Of a stretch of 64,000 bases of DNA, positions 36,185-44,208 are shown piece after piece. The notes under the pieces were generated by a model. That model was not told where the DNA came from, made no database searches, and was given only the letters and a program-made list of their open reading frames with translations. The stretch spans positions 48,203-112,202 of the forward strand of contig ONMR01000005.1 in NCBI GenBank assembly GCA_900318995.1, in the 5' to 3' direction. The DNA is from an uncultured Prevotellaceae bacterium. Its GTDB lineage: Bacteria; Bacteroidota; Bacteroidia; Bacteroidales; Bacteroidaceae. Both the position numbers and the translations under genes were made by a program. Numbering within the stretch: the stretch's first letter is position 1; the number at the start of each line of letters is the position of its first letter.

Positions 36185-36592
36185 CAAAGATGGAATTGCA
36201 GCAAGTTCTTGACCGATAGAACGTAATGTGGCGTAGATTTCTTCAAGGCGGGCTTTGGATGGTTTTTTGGCTCCGCTTATATACTGTGCAAAAAGACTCT
36301 GTGAAATACCCATACGACGTGCTACAGCCGATGCGTTCAACTCCGGGTGTGCAATAAACAATCGATAAAGCTCTGTATGATTCTGGGGGTAGAAGAAACC
36401 CTCATAACTGAGATCCTCGTCAATATCGGGCCAGTGGATTCCATAGTCATCGGCCTTATAATTAGCTCTCTGTTGGGGTGTAGCATACCTTAGGCGCGGG
36501 TAATCGGCGTAATATTCACACGCCTCTTCACCGTTCTTGGTCTGAATCCATACGGCATCGTCTGTAAGCCAAATCCTTTCTACCTCTATCAT
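36179..36592 (-). CDS. DUF2442 domain fused to XRE-type helix-turn-helix, candidate antitoxin
   Basis: A 137-residue protein. The N-terminal half (about 1-60, EVERIWLTDDAVWIQTKNGE, then ADYPRLRYATPQQRANYK) is a DUF2442 fold; the C-terminal half is an XRE-like HTH (about 80-125, ASAVARRMGISQSLFAQYIS GAKKPSKARLEEIY, written here as two parts). It starts with ATG two bases after the stop of the DUF4160 gene. DUF4160-DUF2442 pairs recur in many bacteria and look like toxin-antitoxin modules, with the HTH protein as autorepressor. This has not been shown here. A GTG start 12 bases upstream is possible. Confidence 0.8.
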   Translation of the reverse strand: MIEVERIWLTDDAVWIQTKNGEEACEYYADYPRLRYATPQQRANYKADDYGIHWPDIDEDLSYEGFFYPQNHTELYRLFIAHPELNASAVARRMGISQSLFAQYISGAKKPSKARLEEIYATLRSIGQELAAIPSLV

Positions 36593-36594
36593 TT

Positions 36595-36834
36595 TTATCT
36601 GCACTTATTGAAGTATCTGTTCCAGTGTTGCGCTATAACCTCCTGATTATCCTCAATAATGGATTCCATCATTTTTATCTCCGACGGCTTGAACCCATGA
36701 TTATCCACTAACTTGACAGGAAAGATTGTAAACTTGGCATTAGCCCCACCTCTCTCAACGTGGATATGAATAGGGTTGTGCTCATTAGAGTAAAACTTGA
36801 AAATGAATCCCATGATAATAAACACAGTTGGCAT
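36595..36834 (-). CDS. DUF4160 protein, candidate toxin partner
   Basis: A 79-residue protein starting MPTVFIIMGFIFKFYSNEHN and continuing PIHIHVERGGANAKF, the HxHV motif region characteristic of DUF4160. The family is small, basic-to-neutral and almost always next to a DUF2442 gene. Toxin function is a proposal from gene organisation, not a demonstrated activity. It is first in the two-gene operon and has a palindrome overlapping its promoter. Confidence 0.8.
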   Translation of the reverse strand: MPTVFIIMGFIFKFYSNEHNPIHIHVERGGANAKFTIFPVKLVDNHGFKPSEIKMMESIIEDNQEVIAQHWNRYFNKCR

Positions 36835-36851
36835 AGCATTTTATTTTTGAG

Positions 36852-36878
36852 CAAAAATAGGTAATAGATTTATTACCT
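36852..36878 (-). promoter_or_regulatory. Promoter and palindromic operator candidate of the DUF4160/DUF2442 pair
   Basis: The minus strand reads TATTTTTG at 36859-36852, a TAnnTTTG box 18 bases before the ATG. Directly upstream AGGTAATA-GATT-TATTACCT (36859-36878) is a perfect 8-bp inverted repeat between -7 and -33, a natural binding site for an HTH autorepressor. Confidence 0.6.
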
Positions 36879-36931
36879 GCAACTATTGTTTCACTTTTTT
36901 TCAAAACGTTTCTTTTTGATACAGGGAAACG

Positions 36932-36961
36932 ATACTATTGTGTCACAATACTATTGTGTCA
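36932..36961. repeat. Tandem 14-bp direct repeat, 16-base period
   Basis: ATACTATTGTGTCA occurs at 36932-36945 and 36948-36961, in the gap between the DUF4160 promoter and the end of the next minus-strand gene. It may be part of an upstream regulatory site or a chance duplication. Confidence 0.6.
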
Positions 36962-36972
36962 ACGCATTTGTA

Positions 36973-37884
36973 TTATAGCTGTTGGATTAGGGAGACCATT
37001 TTATCCACGGAAATGTCTTTTTCATTGATTTTGATTTCATATGTGCCGTATTGGTTTTTGCCGATTATCGGTTCGGTTACATCGTCTACTATAAAATAGA
37101 CGGCATTGGATATATCTCCAAAATCTGATTGGACATACATCCAATAAGCGACCTGTTGGAGAGTTTTCTCATATTTCTGGAGATAGTCTTGTTTGTAACT
37201 GCGTCTGTATTTTAATCTTTTGAAATTGAAAGTGAGTTTTAAATCAGTTCTCAAGAAGTCAGATAATTCTGTTACTGCCAACAGACTTAATATTACATTG
37301 AAGGGATTGGAACCAAATGATGATTTTGATATTACTATATCTGCAAAATCCTCAGGATAGTAGGTCTTGAATTTTTTACAGATGGAATCTGCAATTGCTT
37401 TCTGTTGTTCCAAAAGTGCATTGTCGTCTGCTTCTACTGCATGCATAACATTCCAAAAGACATCTACGGTTTGTCGGCATAACCCTCTAGGTTGCCAACT
37501 GTGCACGCCATCGGATTTATAGAACAAATAGTAGGTCATTCCGTCAAATCCATAATGCTGATTGGTGTAGTAATTGGCAGTCATAACGGAATGCTTTGCC
37601 AAAAACACTAATGATGAATATAATTTCGGGTCACATTCTTTCAAGTGTTCCTTTTCCCCTGTTACTACTTTGATTGTTCCATTATTGAAAGATAGAGCCG
37701 GACTTCCGGAATGGAAAGGTGCAAACATGAAATTCACCTCAGCTTTGCTGTCAAATAACCGGTCAATTTCTTCACCCCATATTTTATAATCCATCATGGA
37801 CATCGGTCTGAATGCTTTCTGGGCATTTACATTGAGGCAACAAATGGCCGATGCAATAACGCTGATTAATATGAATCTTTTCAT
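36973..37884 (-). CDS. Secreted protein of unknown function
   Basis: A 303-residue protein with signal peptide (MKRFILISVIASAICCLNVN then AQ). The mature part has no recognised domain; it shows a mixed alpha/beta pattern, a Gly/aromatic stretch NYYTNQHYGFDGMTYYLFYK and a C-terminal ISVDKMVSLIQQL helix. AT-rich. The longer frame from 37917 crosses the promoter, so the ATG at 37884 is chosen. Its upstream region is 88% identical over 57 bases to that of the neighbouring DUF4419 gene, suggesting shared regulation or duplication. Confidence 0.65.
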   Translation of the reverse strand: MKRFILISVIASAICCLNVNAQKAFRPMSMMDYKIWGEEIDRLFDSKAEVNFMFAPFHSGSPALSFNNGTIKVVTGEKEHLKECDPKLYSSLVFLAKHSVMTANYYTNQHYGFDGMTYYLFYKSDGVHSWQPRGLCRQTVDVFWNVMHAVEADDNALLEQQKAIADSICKKFKTYYPEDFADIVISKSSFGSNPFNVILSLLAVTELSDFLRTDLKLTFNFKRLKYRRSYKQDYLQKYEKTLQQVAYWMYVQSDFGDISNAVYFIVDDVTEPIIGKNQYGTYEIKINEKDISVDKMVSLIQQL

Positions 37885-37910
37885 TTCCGTTTTTGTTTGA
37901 ATTACAGGGA

Positions 37911-37943
37911 CAAACATATTTCTATTTGTTTTTCAGAACAACA
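37911..37943 (-). promoter_or_regulatory. Promoter of the 36973-37884 gene
   Basis: The minus strand reads TATGTTTG at 37918-37911 with TTG about 20 bases upstream (near 37940), a good -7/-33 pair. Confidence 0.5.
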
Positions 37944-37948
37944 ACTTG

Positions 37949-38010
37949 GCGTTGCAAGATTGTTGCATTTAGCGTTTCCCTAAAAAAGGTTGACTCGGAT
38001 TGAGTCAGAC
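37949..38010. repeat. 57-bp upstream repeat, copy 1, with 27-bp motif
   Basis: The stretch 37949-38004 and 39501-39557 differ at about seven positions; the 28 bases ending at the GGATT (from GTTTCCCT on) are identical. It holds paired GTTGCA boxes and a GACTC-aatcc-GAGTC hairpin that on the minus strand is followed by CAACCTTTTTT, a plausible weak terminator for the DUF4419 gene. Confidence 0.75.
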
Positions 38011-38027
38011 TTCCTTTTGTGTCGGTC

Positions 38028-39437
38028 TTACCATTCTACGTATCTCACTGAGACACCCCAGCCCTCAAATTCCGATAGTTGCAGTTCTTGTTCGTGTGAG
38101 TCATTGATGAAGAACGCCGGGCCACTGTCATGCCGGTCAGAGGGTAGGCTTACGCCCGTTCTCCTTTTTTTTCCCCTATCTTCTTTAGGCCTTTTTATGG
38201 CTTGTTTGATTACCGCATCATCACCACTCATTGAAGTGGCTTGAGCAACCTTATCGCGAACATCTTCCTCATCAAACTCTATTGTAGGGTCATTCCTTAC
38301 CAGCCAGCCTATCTCGGGACGTAACGCCTTGGTCTCATTGTCCTGTGATATGCCTACAATTCCGGCACGCAGTTCAAGAGCATTGATACCTGAGCAATTA
38401 CCTGTTCCATCATCAACATACTGAATGATTGGAACACTGGTCATCAGGGGAATCAGATCATGGTCATATGCAATCTTTTTGGGACGTGACCAGTTGGCAT
38501 CAAACGGAATGAACTCAAGGAACCATCCGTCAAACTTAGTGGGTTCGCCTGCAGGTAAGCCAATGCCACATCCGCCGCCGCTTTCCAAGAGATGGAAATT
38601 CCGGGGACGCCCTTTTATGGCCATATTCCACCAGAAGTCGGCATCAGGCATACCTTCCGAAGCGGCAACGAACTGCTCCAATATGGGGTCCAGCCTGTCG
38701 GTCCAATCGCTTACTCCGAATGCGCCCAGTTTGCGTGTCTTTTCACGTAACAGTTTCCAGTCATCGGGAGTGCCCTCAAGAGTTACGCTCGGGATGCCGC
38801 ATCCGATAAGAAATTCAATATAATCAAAATAAGGTTTGACGGCATCCATCAGAACTATCTGTGATACCATACGCTCTACCATACCTGTAGTAGAGAAATT
38901 GCACGTCATAACCTCCGCCAGGTCTCCTTTTGTCTCTTTACCTATAAGAGTGGCAAACTTATCAACCTTCTGTTCCGATGTCGTGCCCGTCGAAGTCCGG
39001 ATGAGCAGCGTTTCCTTGCATTGATGACTAACCAGATAGTCTCTGAATTTTTCGGGATCATGATTTACATACTGTGAGAACCCATGACATATCAATAACC
39101 ACATGGCATCGGGCGTGAGGATAATGGGTCTGTGATGTGCATAAGCCAGACAAACCATTGAGAAGAAAGGGTTGTCACCGCCATCCACCAATGTCATATC
39201 GGCAAAACTTGAACCCAAATAAGAATCCCTTTCAGACCATTCAAGCCAGTTTAGGGCCAAATCCTTACCGTTCATGACAGGCAGAAGATCCTTTGCAATC
39301 TTGACATCCTCCACTCTGAATGTTACAGATCCGGGAGTTACCGATACAACCAAATCCGATTGTCTTTTATTCTTGGCCGATGAGACCGAAGTTCCCGCCA
39401 GCAGGGCCAATGCAAATGCCAAAACCTTTTTATTCAT
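38028..39437 (-). CDS. Secreted DUF4419-family protein
   Basis: A 469-residue protein with signal peptide (MNKKVLAFALALLAGTSVSS). The mature part matches the DUF4419 pattern: FFSMVCLAYAHHRPIILTPD, MWLLICHGFSQYVNHDPEKF, GKETKGDLAEVMTCNFSTTG, and FLIGCGIPSVTLEGTPDDW. This family is best known from fungi and scattered bacteria and has no assigned activity. The ATG at 39437 begins the signal peptide; a frame from 39464 would start inside the promoter. The neighbour at 36973 has a near-identical upstream region but no sequence similarity I can see. Confidence 0.8.
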   Translation of the reverse strand: MNKKVLAFALALLAGTSVSSAKNKRQSDLVVSVTPGSVTFRVEDVKIAKDLLPVMNGKDLALNWLEWSERDSYLGSSFADMTLVDGGDNPFFSMVCLAYAHHRPIILTPDAMWLLICHGFSQYVNHDPEKFRDYLVSHQCKETLLIRTSTGTTSEQKVDKFATLIGKETKGDLAEVMTCNFSTTGMVERMVSQIVLMDAVKPYFDYIEFLIGCGIPSVTLEGTPDDWKLLREKTRKLGAFGVSDWTDRLDPILEQFVAASEGMPDADFWWNMAIKGRPRNFHLLESGGGCGIGLPAGEPTKFDGWFLEFIPFDANWSRPKKIAYDHDLIPLMTSVPIIQYVDDGTGNCSGINALELRAGIVGISQDNETKALRPEIGWLVRNDPTIEFDEEDVRDKVAQATSMSGDDAVIKQAIKRPKEDRGKKRRTGVSLPSDRHDSGPAFFINDSHEQELQLSEFEGWGVSVRYVEW

Positions 39438-39461
39438 AACAGCATACATTTGTTTCTGCTG

Positions 39462-39469
39462 CAAATGTA
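39462..39469 (-). promoter_or_regulatory. Promoter -7 box of the DUF4419 gene
   Basis: The minus strand reads TACATTTG, a match to TAnnTTTG, 25 bases before the ATG at 39437. The repeat copy 2 begins about 30 bases further upstream. Confidence 0.55.
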
Positions 39470-39500
39470 TGCCTCCCCATCATCTCAATCCAAGCAAATA

Positions 39501-39557
39501 GCGTTGCAAAACCGTTGCAATTTGTGTTTCCCTAAAAAAGGTTGACTCGGATTTGAG
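39501..39557. repeat. 57-bp upstream repeat, copy 2
   Basis: Second copy of the 57-base unit, upstream of the DUF4419 promoter. Compared with copy 1 it has an extra T that breaks the GACTC/GAGTC hairpin, and it is followed directly by palindromic element B. Confidence 0.75.
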
Positions 39558-39577
39558 AGAAGGCTGGCTAAGCGAGC

Positions 39578-39707
39578 AAAACTTGAAGGGGTATAGTCTC
39601 GGAAACCGTCGCCACCCTCGGCGCGTTAGAGGGAGGGGCCCGCTCCGAAGGAGTGGGAGGGATAGCGCGAAGCGCGTAGTTTCCGAGACTATACCCCTTC
39701 AAGTTTT
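39578..39707. repeat. Large palindromic element B
   Basis: The 29-bp arms 39578-39606 and 39679-39707 are perfect inverted copies. Inside, in order: a core (39608-39642) ending GGGAGGGGCCCG, a CTCC-GAA-GGAG stem (39643-39653), TGGGAGGG (39654-39661) and a GCGC-GAA-GCGC stem (39665-39675). The same order and the same G-rich words occur in element A at 23148-23350, where the stems have different sequence but keep complementarity. That covariation points to a selected structure. Short open frames across it follow the palindrome and are not genes. Confidence 0.85.
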
Positions 39708-39719
39708 CCTTAATCAGTT

Positions 39720-39860
39720 GCCAAAGTGTAACACAAGAGCCCGCGCGAGAGGGTATTGTGGCGGGGGTGAGTGTGGGACACGGGCTCTGGATGAGGGTGT
39801 GTAACACACTCATCGGCCCGAGAGATGGTTCTGAGGTGGGTGGGTGTGGGACACTTTGGC
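39720..39860. repeat. Element C: tandem hairpin units, 73-base period
   Basis: Two 56-base units (39726-39781 and 39799-39854) each begin GTGTAACAC and end GTGTGGGACAC. The outer GCCAAAGTGT (39720-39729) pairs with ACACTTTGGC (39851-39860); AGAGCCCG (39736-39743) pairs with CGGGCTCT (39781-39788); ATGAG (39791-39795) pairs with CTCAT (39809-39813). The set can fold as a multi-branch structure. It lies between element B and the mutB terminator. With elements B and the terminator it accounts for the 492-base gap between the DUF4419 gene and mutB; no gene is supported there. Confidence 0.75.
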
Positions 39861-39875
39861 GGGGCGGGGGTATAA

Positions 39876-39913
39876 AAAAGGTGCCAAACGGGAAAGACCA
39901 TTTGGCACCTTTT
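39876..39913 (-). terminator. Terminator of the mutA-mutB operon
   Basis: A perfect 13-bp stem (39876-39888 with 39901-39913) with a 12-base loop lies 17 bases after the mutB stop. On the minus strand the stem ends in a run of T (TTTTTT). Confidence 0.85.
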
Positions 39914-39929
39914 GGGGGGAGTGGAGCTG

Positions 39930-42074
39930 TTACTCAGCGAGGAGCAGTTCCATGATCTGGCAAGCGGCCTTGGCTACGCTGGTGCCGGGGCCGAAGATGG
40001 CGGCTGCACCTGCCTTGTAGAGGAAGTCGTAGTCCTGTGCGGGGATAACGCCACCCACAATTACCAGGATATCCTCACGGCCCAGTTTCTTGAGTTCCTC
40101 AATCACCTGCGGAACCAGAGTCTTATGACCGGCGGCAAGTGATGAGACGCCCAGTACGTGGACATCGTTCTCAACAGCCTCGCGGGCAGACTCGGCAGGA
40201 GTCTGGAAGAGCGGACCCATATCCACGTCAAAACCGCAGTCGGCATAACCTGTGGCTACAACCTTGGCGCCGCGGTCGTGACCGTCCTGACCCATCTTGG
40301 CAATCATGATACGGGGCTGACGGCCCTCCTTCTTTGCGAACTCTGCTGTAAGCTGGCAGGCTCTCTCAAAGTCTGCGTCTTTCTTGCTTTCTGATGAATA
40401 CACGCCTGATATTGTTCTGATTACTGCTTTGTAACGGCCTACGACCTTCTCGCAGGCATATGAAATCTCACCCAATGATGCACGCACCTTGGCAGCCTCG
40501 ACAGCAAGAGCAAGCAGGTTGCCCTGTCCGGTCTCAACGCACTTGGTGATAGCATCCAGAGCCTTCTGTACATCGGCCTCGTTGCGGTTAGCGCGGAGCT
40601 GCTTTAAGCGCTCAATCTGCTGGTTGCGAACGGCGGTGTTATCAACCTCAAGGATATCGATGGGATCCTCGTGGTCCAGACGGTACTTATTGGTACCTAC
40701 GATAGTCTGAACGCCTGAGTCGATGCGGGCCTGTGTGCGGGCTGCAGCCTCCTCGATACGCATCTTGGGCAGACCGGTCTCGATGGCCTTGGCCATACCG
40801 CCCAGCTTCTCAATCTCCTGGATGTGCTCCCAAGCCTTGTGGGCTATCTCGTTGGTCAGTGACTCAATGTAGTATGAGCCTGCCCACGGGTCAACCTCAC
40901 GGCATACGTTGGTCTCCTCCTGGATGTAGATCTGGGTGTTACGGGCAATACGTGCACTGAAATCGGTAGGCAGTGCTATGGCCTCGTCCAGAGCGTTGGT
41001 GTGCAGAGACTGGGTGTGACCCAGGGCTGCAGCCATAGCCTCGATGCAGGTACGGCCAACGTTGTTGAACGGATCCTGCTCGGTGAGTGACCAACCTGAA
41101 GTCTGGCAGTGTGTACGCAGAGCCATTGACTTGGGGTTCTTGGCGCCGAAGCTCTTGGTTATCTTGGCCCAGAGCAGACGGGCTGCACGCATCTTGGCAA
41201 TCTCCATGAGGTGGTTGGTACCGATAGCCCAGAAGAATGACAGACGCGGTGCGAATGTATCGATGTTCATGCCGGCGTTGATACCTGCACGCAGATACTC
41301 CATACCGTCGGCCAGAGTGTAAGCCAACTCGATATCGGCGGTGGCACCTGCCTCCTGCATGTGGTAACCGGAGATTGATATTGAGTTGAACTTGGGCATA
41401 TTCTGTGATGTGTACTCGAATATGTCGGCGATGATCTTCATTGAGAACTTGGGCGGATAGATATAGGTGTTACGCACCATGAACTCCTTGAGGATATCGT
41501 TCTGGATGGTTCCCTGCAACTCCTCAAGAGTGGCACCCTGCTCCAGACCTGATACGATGTAGAAGGCCAGGATAGGCAGAACGGCACCGTTCATTGTCAT
41601 TGACACTGACATCTTGTTAAGAGGTATGCCATCGAACAGCACCTTCATATCCTCGACCGAGCAAATGGATACACCTGCCTTACCTACGTCACCTACCACA
41701 CGCTCGTGGTCGGCATCGTAGCCGCGGTGGGTGGCAAGGTCAAACGCAACTGACAGACCTTTCTGACCGGCGGCCAGGTTACGGCGGTAGAATGCGTTAC
41801 TTTCCTCAGCAGTGGAGAATCCGGCATACTGACGGATGGTCCAGGGACGCATCACATACATGGTCGAGTAGGGACCACGCAGGTTGGGAGCGATACCGGC
41901 GGCATAGTTCAGATGCTCCATGCCCTCCAGGTCCTCCTTGGTATATACAGGCTTTACTTCAATGTGCTCCGGAGTCTTCCAGATCTCATCGGCACCTGCC
42001 TTTGTCTTGCATCCGCAGAGAGCCTCCTTGGGGGCTGCGGACTTGATGTCTATATTCTTGAAATCGGGTTTCAT
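39930..42074 (-). CDS. mutB: Methylmalonyl-CoA mutase large (catalytic, B12-binding) subunit
   Basis: A 714-residue enzyme interconverting succinyl-CoA and methylmalonyl-CoA, the step that leads to propionate in these anaerobes. The TIM-barrel substrate part has [20 protein letters not shown] and [19 protein letters not shown]-type segments ([18 protein letters not shown]). The C-terminal cobalamin domain has the lower-ligand His motif DGHDRG in [20 protein letters not shown]. The gene is 10 bases after mutA and the two subunits form the heterodimer. The N-terminus carries an unusual CGCKTKAG. No B12 riboswitch is seen in front of the operon. Confidence 0.96.
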   Translation of the reverse strand: MKPDFKNIDIKSAAPKEALCGCKTKAGADEIWKTPEHIEVKPVYTKEDLEGMEHLNYAAGIAPNLRGPYSTMYVMRPWTIRQYAGFSTAEESNAFYRRNLAAGQKGLSVAFDLATHRGYDADHERVVGDVGKAGVSICSVEDMKVLFDGIPLNKMSVSMTMNGAVLPILAFYIVSGLEQGATLEELQGTIQNDILKEFMVRNTYIYPPKFSMKIIADIFEYTSQNMPKFNSISISGYHMQEAGATADIELAYTLADGMEYLRAGINAGMNIDTFAPRLSFFWAIGTNHLMEIAKMRAARLLWAKITKSFGAKNPKSMALRTHCQTSGWSLTEQDPFNNVGRTCIEAMAAALGHTQSLHTNALDEAIALPTDFSARIARNTQIYIQEETNVCREVDPWAGSYYIESLTNEIAHKAWEHIQEIEKLGGMAKAIETGLPKMRIEEAAARTQARIDSGVQTIVGTNKYRLDHEDPIDILEVDNTAVRNQQIERLKQLRANRNEADVQKALDAITKCVETGQGNLLALAVEAAKVRASLGEISYACEKVVGRYKAVIRTISGVYSSESKKDADFERACQLTAEFAKKEGRQPRIMIAKMGQDGHDRGAKVVATGYADCGFDVDMGPLFQTPAESAREAVENDVHVLGVSSLAAGHKTLVPQVIEELKKLGREDILVIVGGVIPAQDYDFLYKAGAAAIFGPGTSVAKAACQIMELLLAE

Positions 42075-42083
42075 AACTACGGA

Positions 42084-43961
42084 TTATTTGATGTTAAGCT
42101 TGCTGTTGAAATCACGGAGGGTCTCAAGTACGTTGCAGCGTACATGGACGTAATTCTCAATACCTGCGGCCTTGAGGTCCTCAATGCAGGCTGGGTTACC
42201 GGCAATCACGAAGATTGCGCTGTCACCTACTGCCTTGAATGCGGCGGGACCGTACTCGGCGTACTCGTCGTCGCTTGAGCAGAGCACCACGATATCGGCA
42301 CCTGCCTTGCGTGCTGCCTCAGCTCCCTCCTCGACGGTCTTGAAGCCCAGGTTGTCAATAATCTCGTAGCCTGCGCAGCCAAAGAAGTTACCCGAGAACT
42401 GGGCGCGGGCCTGACGCATGGCCAGATTTCCGATGGTGAGCATGAACACCTTGGGACGGCGGCCGCTGGCCTCGGTCTGCAGGCGCAATGCCTCAAACTC
42501 TGATGCTATGCGTGAACTGTCAAGGGTTGCGATGGTTGCCTCACCGTCTGCCTTGCAGCAGCAATTGCAGGTCTTGGGCGCACGACCCTCGGACATCTCC
42601 TTGATGTTGGGGAACTGGTTGGTTCCCAAAAGTGACTCCTTACGCTTGGCGGCGTTCTCATGACGGGTGGCGTTGGTGGCGTTTACAGCCTCCTGTACCT
42701 TACCGGCCTTTACCATTGCCAGCATACCGCCCTCATCCTCAACCTGGAGGAAGAGCTTCCATGCCTGCTCTGCCAGAGCCTCGGTCAGGTTCTCCACGTA
42801 GTATGAACCTCCGGCGGGATCTACAACCTTGTCAAAGTGTGACTCCTCCTTAAGCAGCAGCTGCTGGTTACGTGCCAGACGCTCCGAGAAATCATCGGGG
42901 GTCTCATATGCGGCATCGAACGGAGTTACGGTGATTGAGTTGACACCTGCCAGAGCGGCGCTCATGGCCTCGGTCTGTGAACGCAGCAGGTTTACGTACG
43001 GGTCAAACAGTGTCTGGTTGTACTTGGTGGAGACTGCGTTGATGAACATCTTGCATGAGCAGCGGCAGATGCCGTCCTCGGGGTTCTTGCCGCAGTGGCA
43101 CTCGGGCTTGTAGGCCTCGACTATCTTGGCCCACAACATACGTGCAGCGCGGAACTTGGCAATCTCCATGAAGTAGTTGGAGCCGATACCCAGGTTGAAC
43201 TGGATCTTCTTGGCAACCTTATCAGCCGGAACGCCGGCCTCGGTGAGGGAACGCATGTACTCGTTACCCCAAGCCAGTGCGTAACCCAGCTCCTGATAGC
43301 AGAACGCGCCGCTGTCAGTAAGCATTGAAGCCTTGACGGTAAGGGCGCGGAACTTCTTGAGGGGTTCAAGTATCTCAATGAGCTTGGCGGCGTCATCAAG
43401 ACCGCACTCAACACCGTGCCTGAGCATTGAAGCTATCGGATCATATGCGATTGAACCCTTCAGAGTGCTCAGGTCATAGCCTTTCTTGGTAAAATAGTCA
43501 ACCAGAGCCTGGGCCTGTGCGCATGCCAGCTGGGGCTTGGTGCTGAAGTTGAGCTCTACGCAATCTGCGCAGATACCCTCCAGCAGTGCCTCAAGGTCGG
43601 CACCCTCAATCAGGCGGCCGCGGCAGCAGAAACTTAGTGAGTCAACACCCTTGTTAAGGATATCGAGAGCCTTGGCGTTGGCCTCCTTGATGTCCTTGGT
43701 GCTGATACCCTGGCGTACAAACCATGTGTTGCAGGCCTTGGTGCCGCGCTTGTAGGGAAATTCTCCGGGTTTGGTCTCTGTGTCAAGGCCCTCCAGGTTC
43801 TCCTGACGGTAGAACGGCTGAACCTTGAATCCCTCGTTGGTTCTCCAGACGAGTTTCTTCTCAAAATCCGCGCCTTTAAGATCCTCTGTGATCTTGGCCA
43901 TCCACTCTTCGGTGGACACAGGCGGGAACTCTGAGAAGAGTTTTTCTTTGTTGTTTGACAT
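42084..43961 (-). CDS. mutA: Methylmalonyl-CoA mutase small subunit with Cys-rich inserts
   Basis: A 625-residue non-catalytic partner of MutB. The barrel part has FPPVSTEEWMAKITEDLKGA at the start and NYFMEIAKFRAARMLWAKIV in the middle; the C-terminal domain is B12-like but lacks the DxHxxG ligand, as usual for this subunit. Two short Cys-rich stretches stand out: CHCGKNPEDGICRCSC at about residues 286-304 and CNCCC at about 466-470. I cannot say from memory how common they are. A longer frame from 44039 crosses the promoter, so the ATG at 43961 is chosen. Co-transcribed with mutB. Confidence 0.93.
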   Translation of the reverse strand: MSNNKEKLFSEFPPVSTEEWMAKITEDLKGADFEKKLVWRTNEGFKVQPFYRQENLEGLDTETKPGEFPYKRGTKACNTWFVRQGISTKDIKEANAKALDILNKGVDSLSFCCRGRLIEGADLEALLEGICADCVELNFSTKPQLACAQAQALVDYFTKKGYDLSTLKGSIAYDPIASMLRHGVECGLDDAAKLIEILEPLKKFRALTVKASMLTDSGAFCYQELGYALAWGNEYMRSLTEAGVPADKVAKKIQFNLGIGSNYFMEIAKFRAARMLWAKIVEAYKPECHCGKNPEDGICRCSCKMFINAVSTKYNQTLFDPYVNLLRSQTEAMSAALAGVNSITVTPFDAAYETPDDFSERLARNQQLLLKEESHFDKVVDPAGGSYYVENLTEALAEQAWKLFLQVEDEGGMLAMVKAGKVQEAVNATNATRHENAAKRKESLLGTNQFPNIKEMSEGRAPKTCNCCCKADGEATIATLDSSRIASEFEALRLQTEASGRRPKVFMLTIGNLAMRQARAQFSGNFFGCAGYEIIDNLGFKTVEEGAEAARKAGADIVVLCSSDDEYAEYGPAAFKAVGDSAIFVIAGNPACIEDLKAAGIENYVHVRCNVLETLRDFNSKLNIK

Positions 43962-44026
43962 AAAATATAACTTGTTTGATAGGATAATTCTATAGTCCCA
44001 AGGTCTTGCCATGCGCAAAAACCGTG

Positions 44027-44034
44027 CAAAGGTA
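44027..44034 (-). promoter_or_regulatory. Promoter -7 box of mutA-mutB
   Basis: The minus strand reads TACCTTTG, matching TAnnTTTG, about 66 bases before the mutA ATG. The 247-base gap to the divergent transporter gene holds this and the next promoter and nothing else recognised. Confidence 0.55.
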
Positions 44035-44148
44035 ATCAATTAGGTTGAGTAAACCTACTTAAATCTTTCGTATTTATATTATTTGAATAACTATAAATTT
44101 TTAAGGATTTATAATAGGAACCCGATGACAACGAGCCGCAAATGTAAG

Positions 44149-44156
44149 TAAATTTG
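44149..44156 (+). promoter_or_regulatory. Promoter -7 box of the YidE-like transporter
   Basis: TAAATTTG matches TAnnTTTG, 53 bases before the ATG at 44209. Confidence 0.55.
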
Positions 44157-44208
44157 CACCCGAAAAACGGAATAGGTTGCCTATCACCACTTAAAACATT
44201 GAATTATA

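Noticed and set aside
39553-39813. Short frames on both strands across elements B and C
   Set aside because: They follow the palindromes; the translations are low-complexity mirror images and lack start signals.
43962-44208. Possible cobalamin riboswitch in front of mutA
   Set aside because: No B12-box-like sequence or long structured leader is seen; only two divergent promoters.
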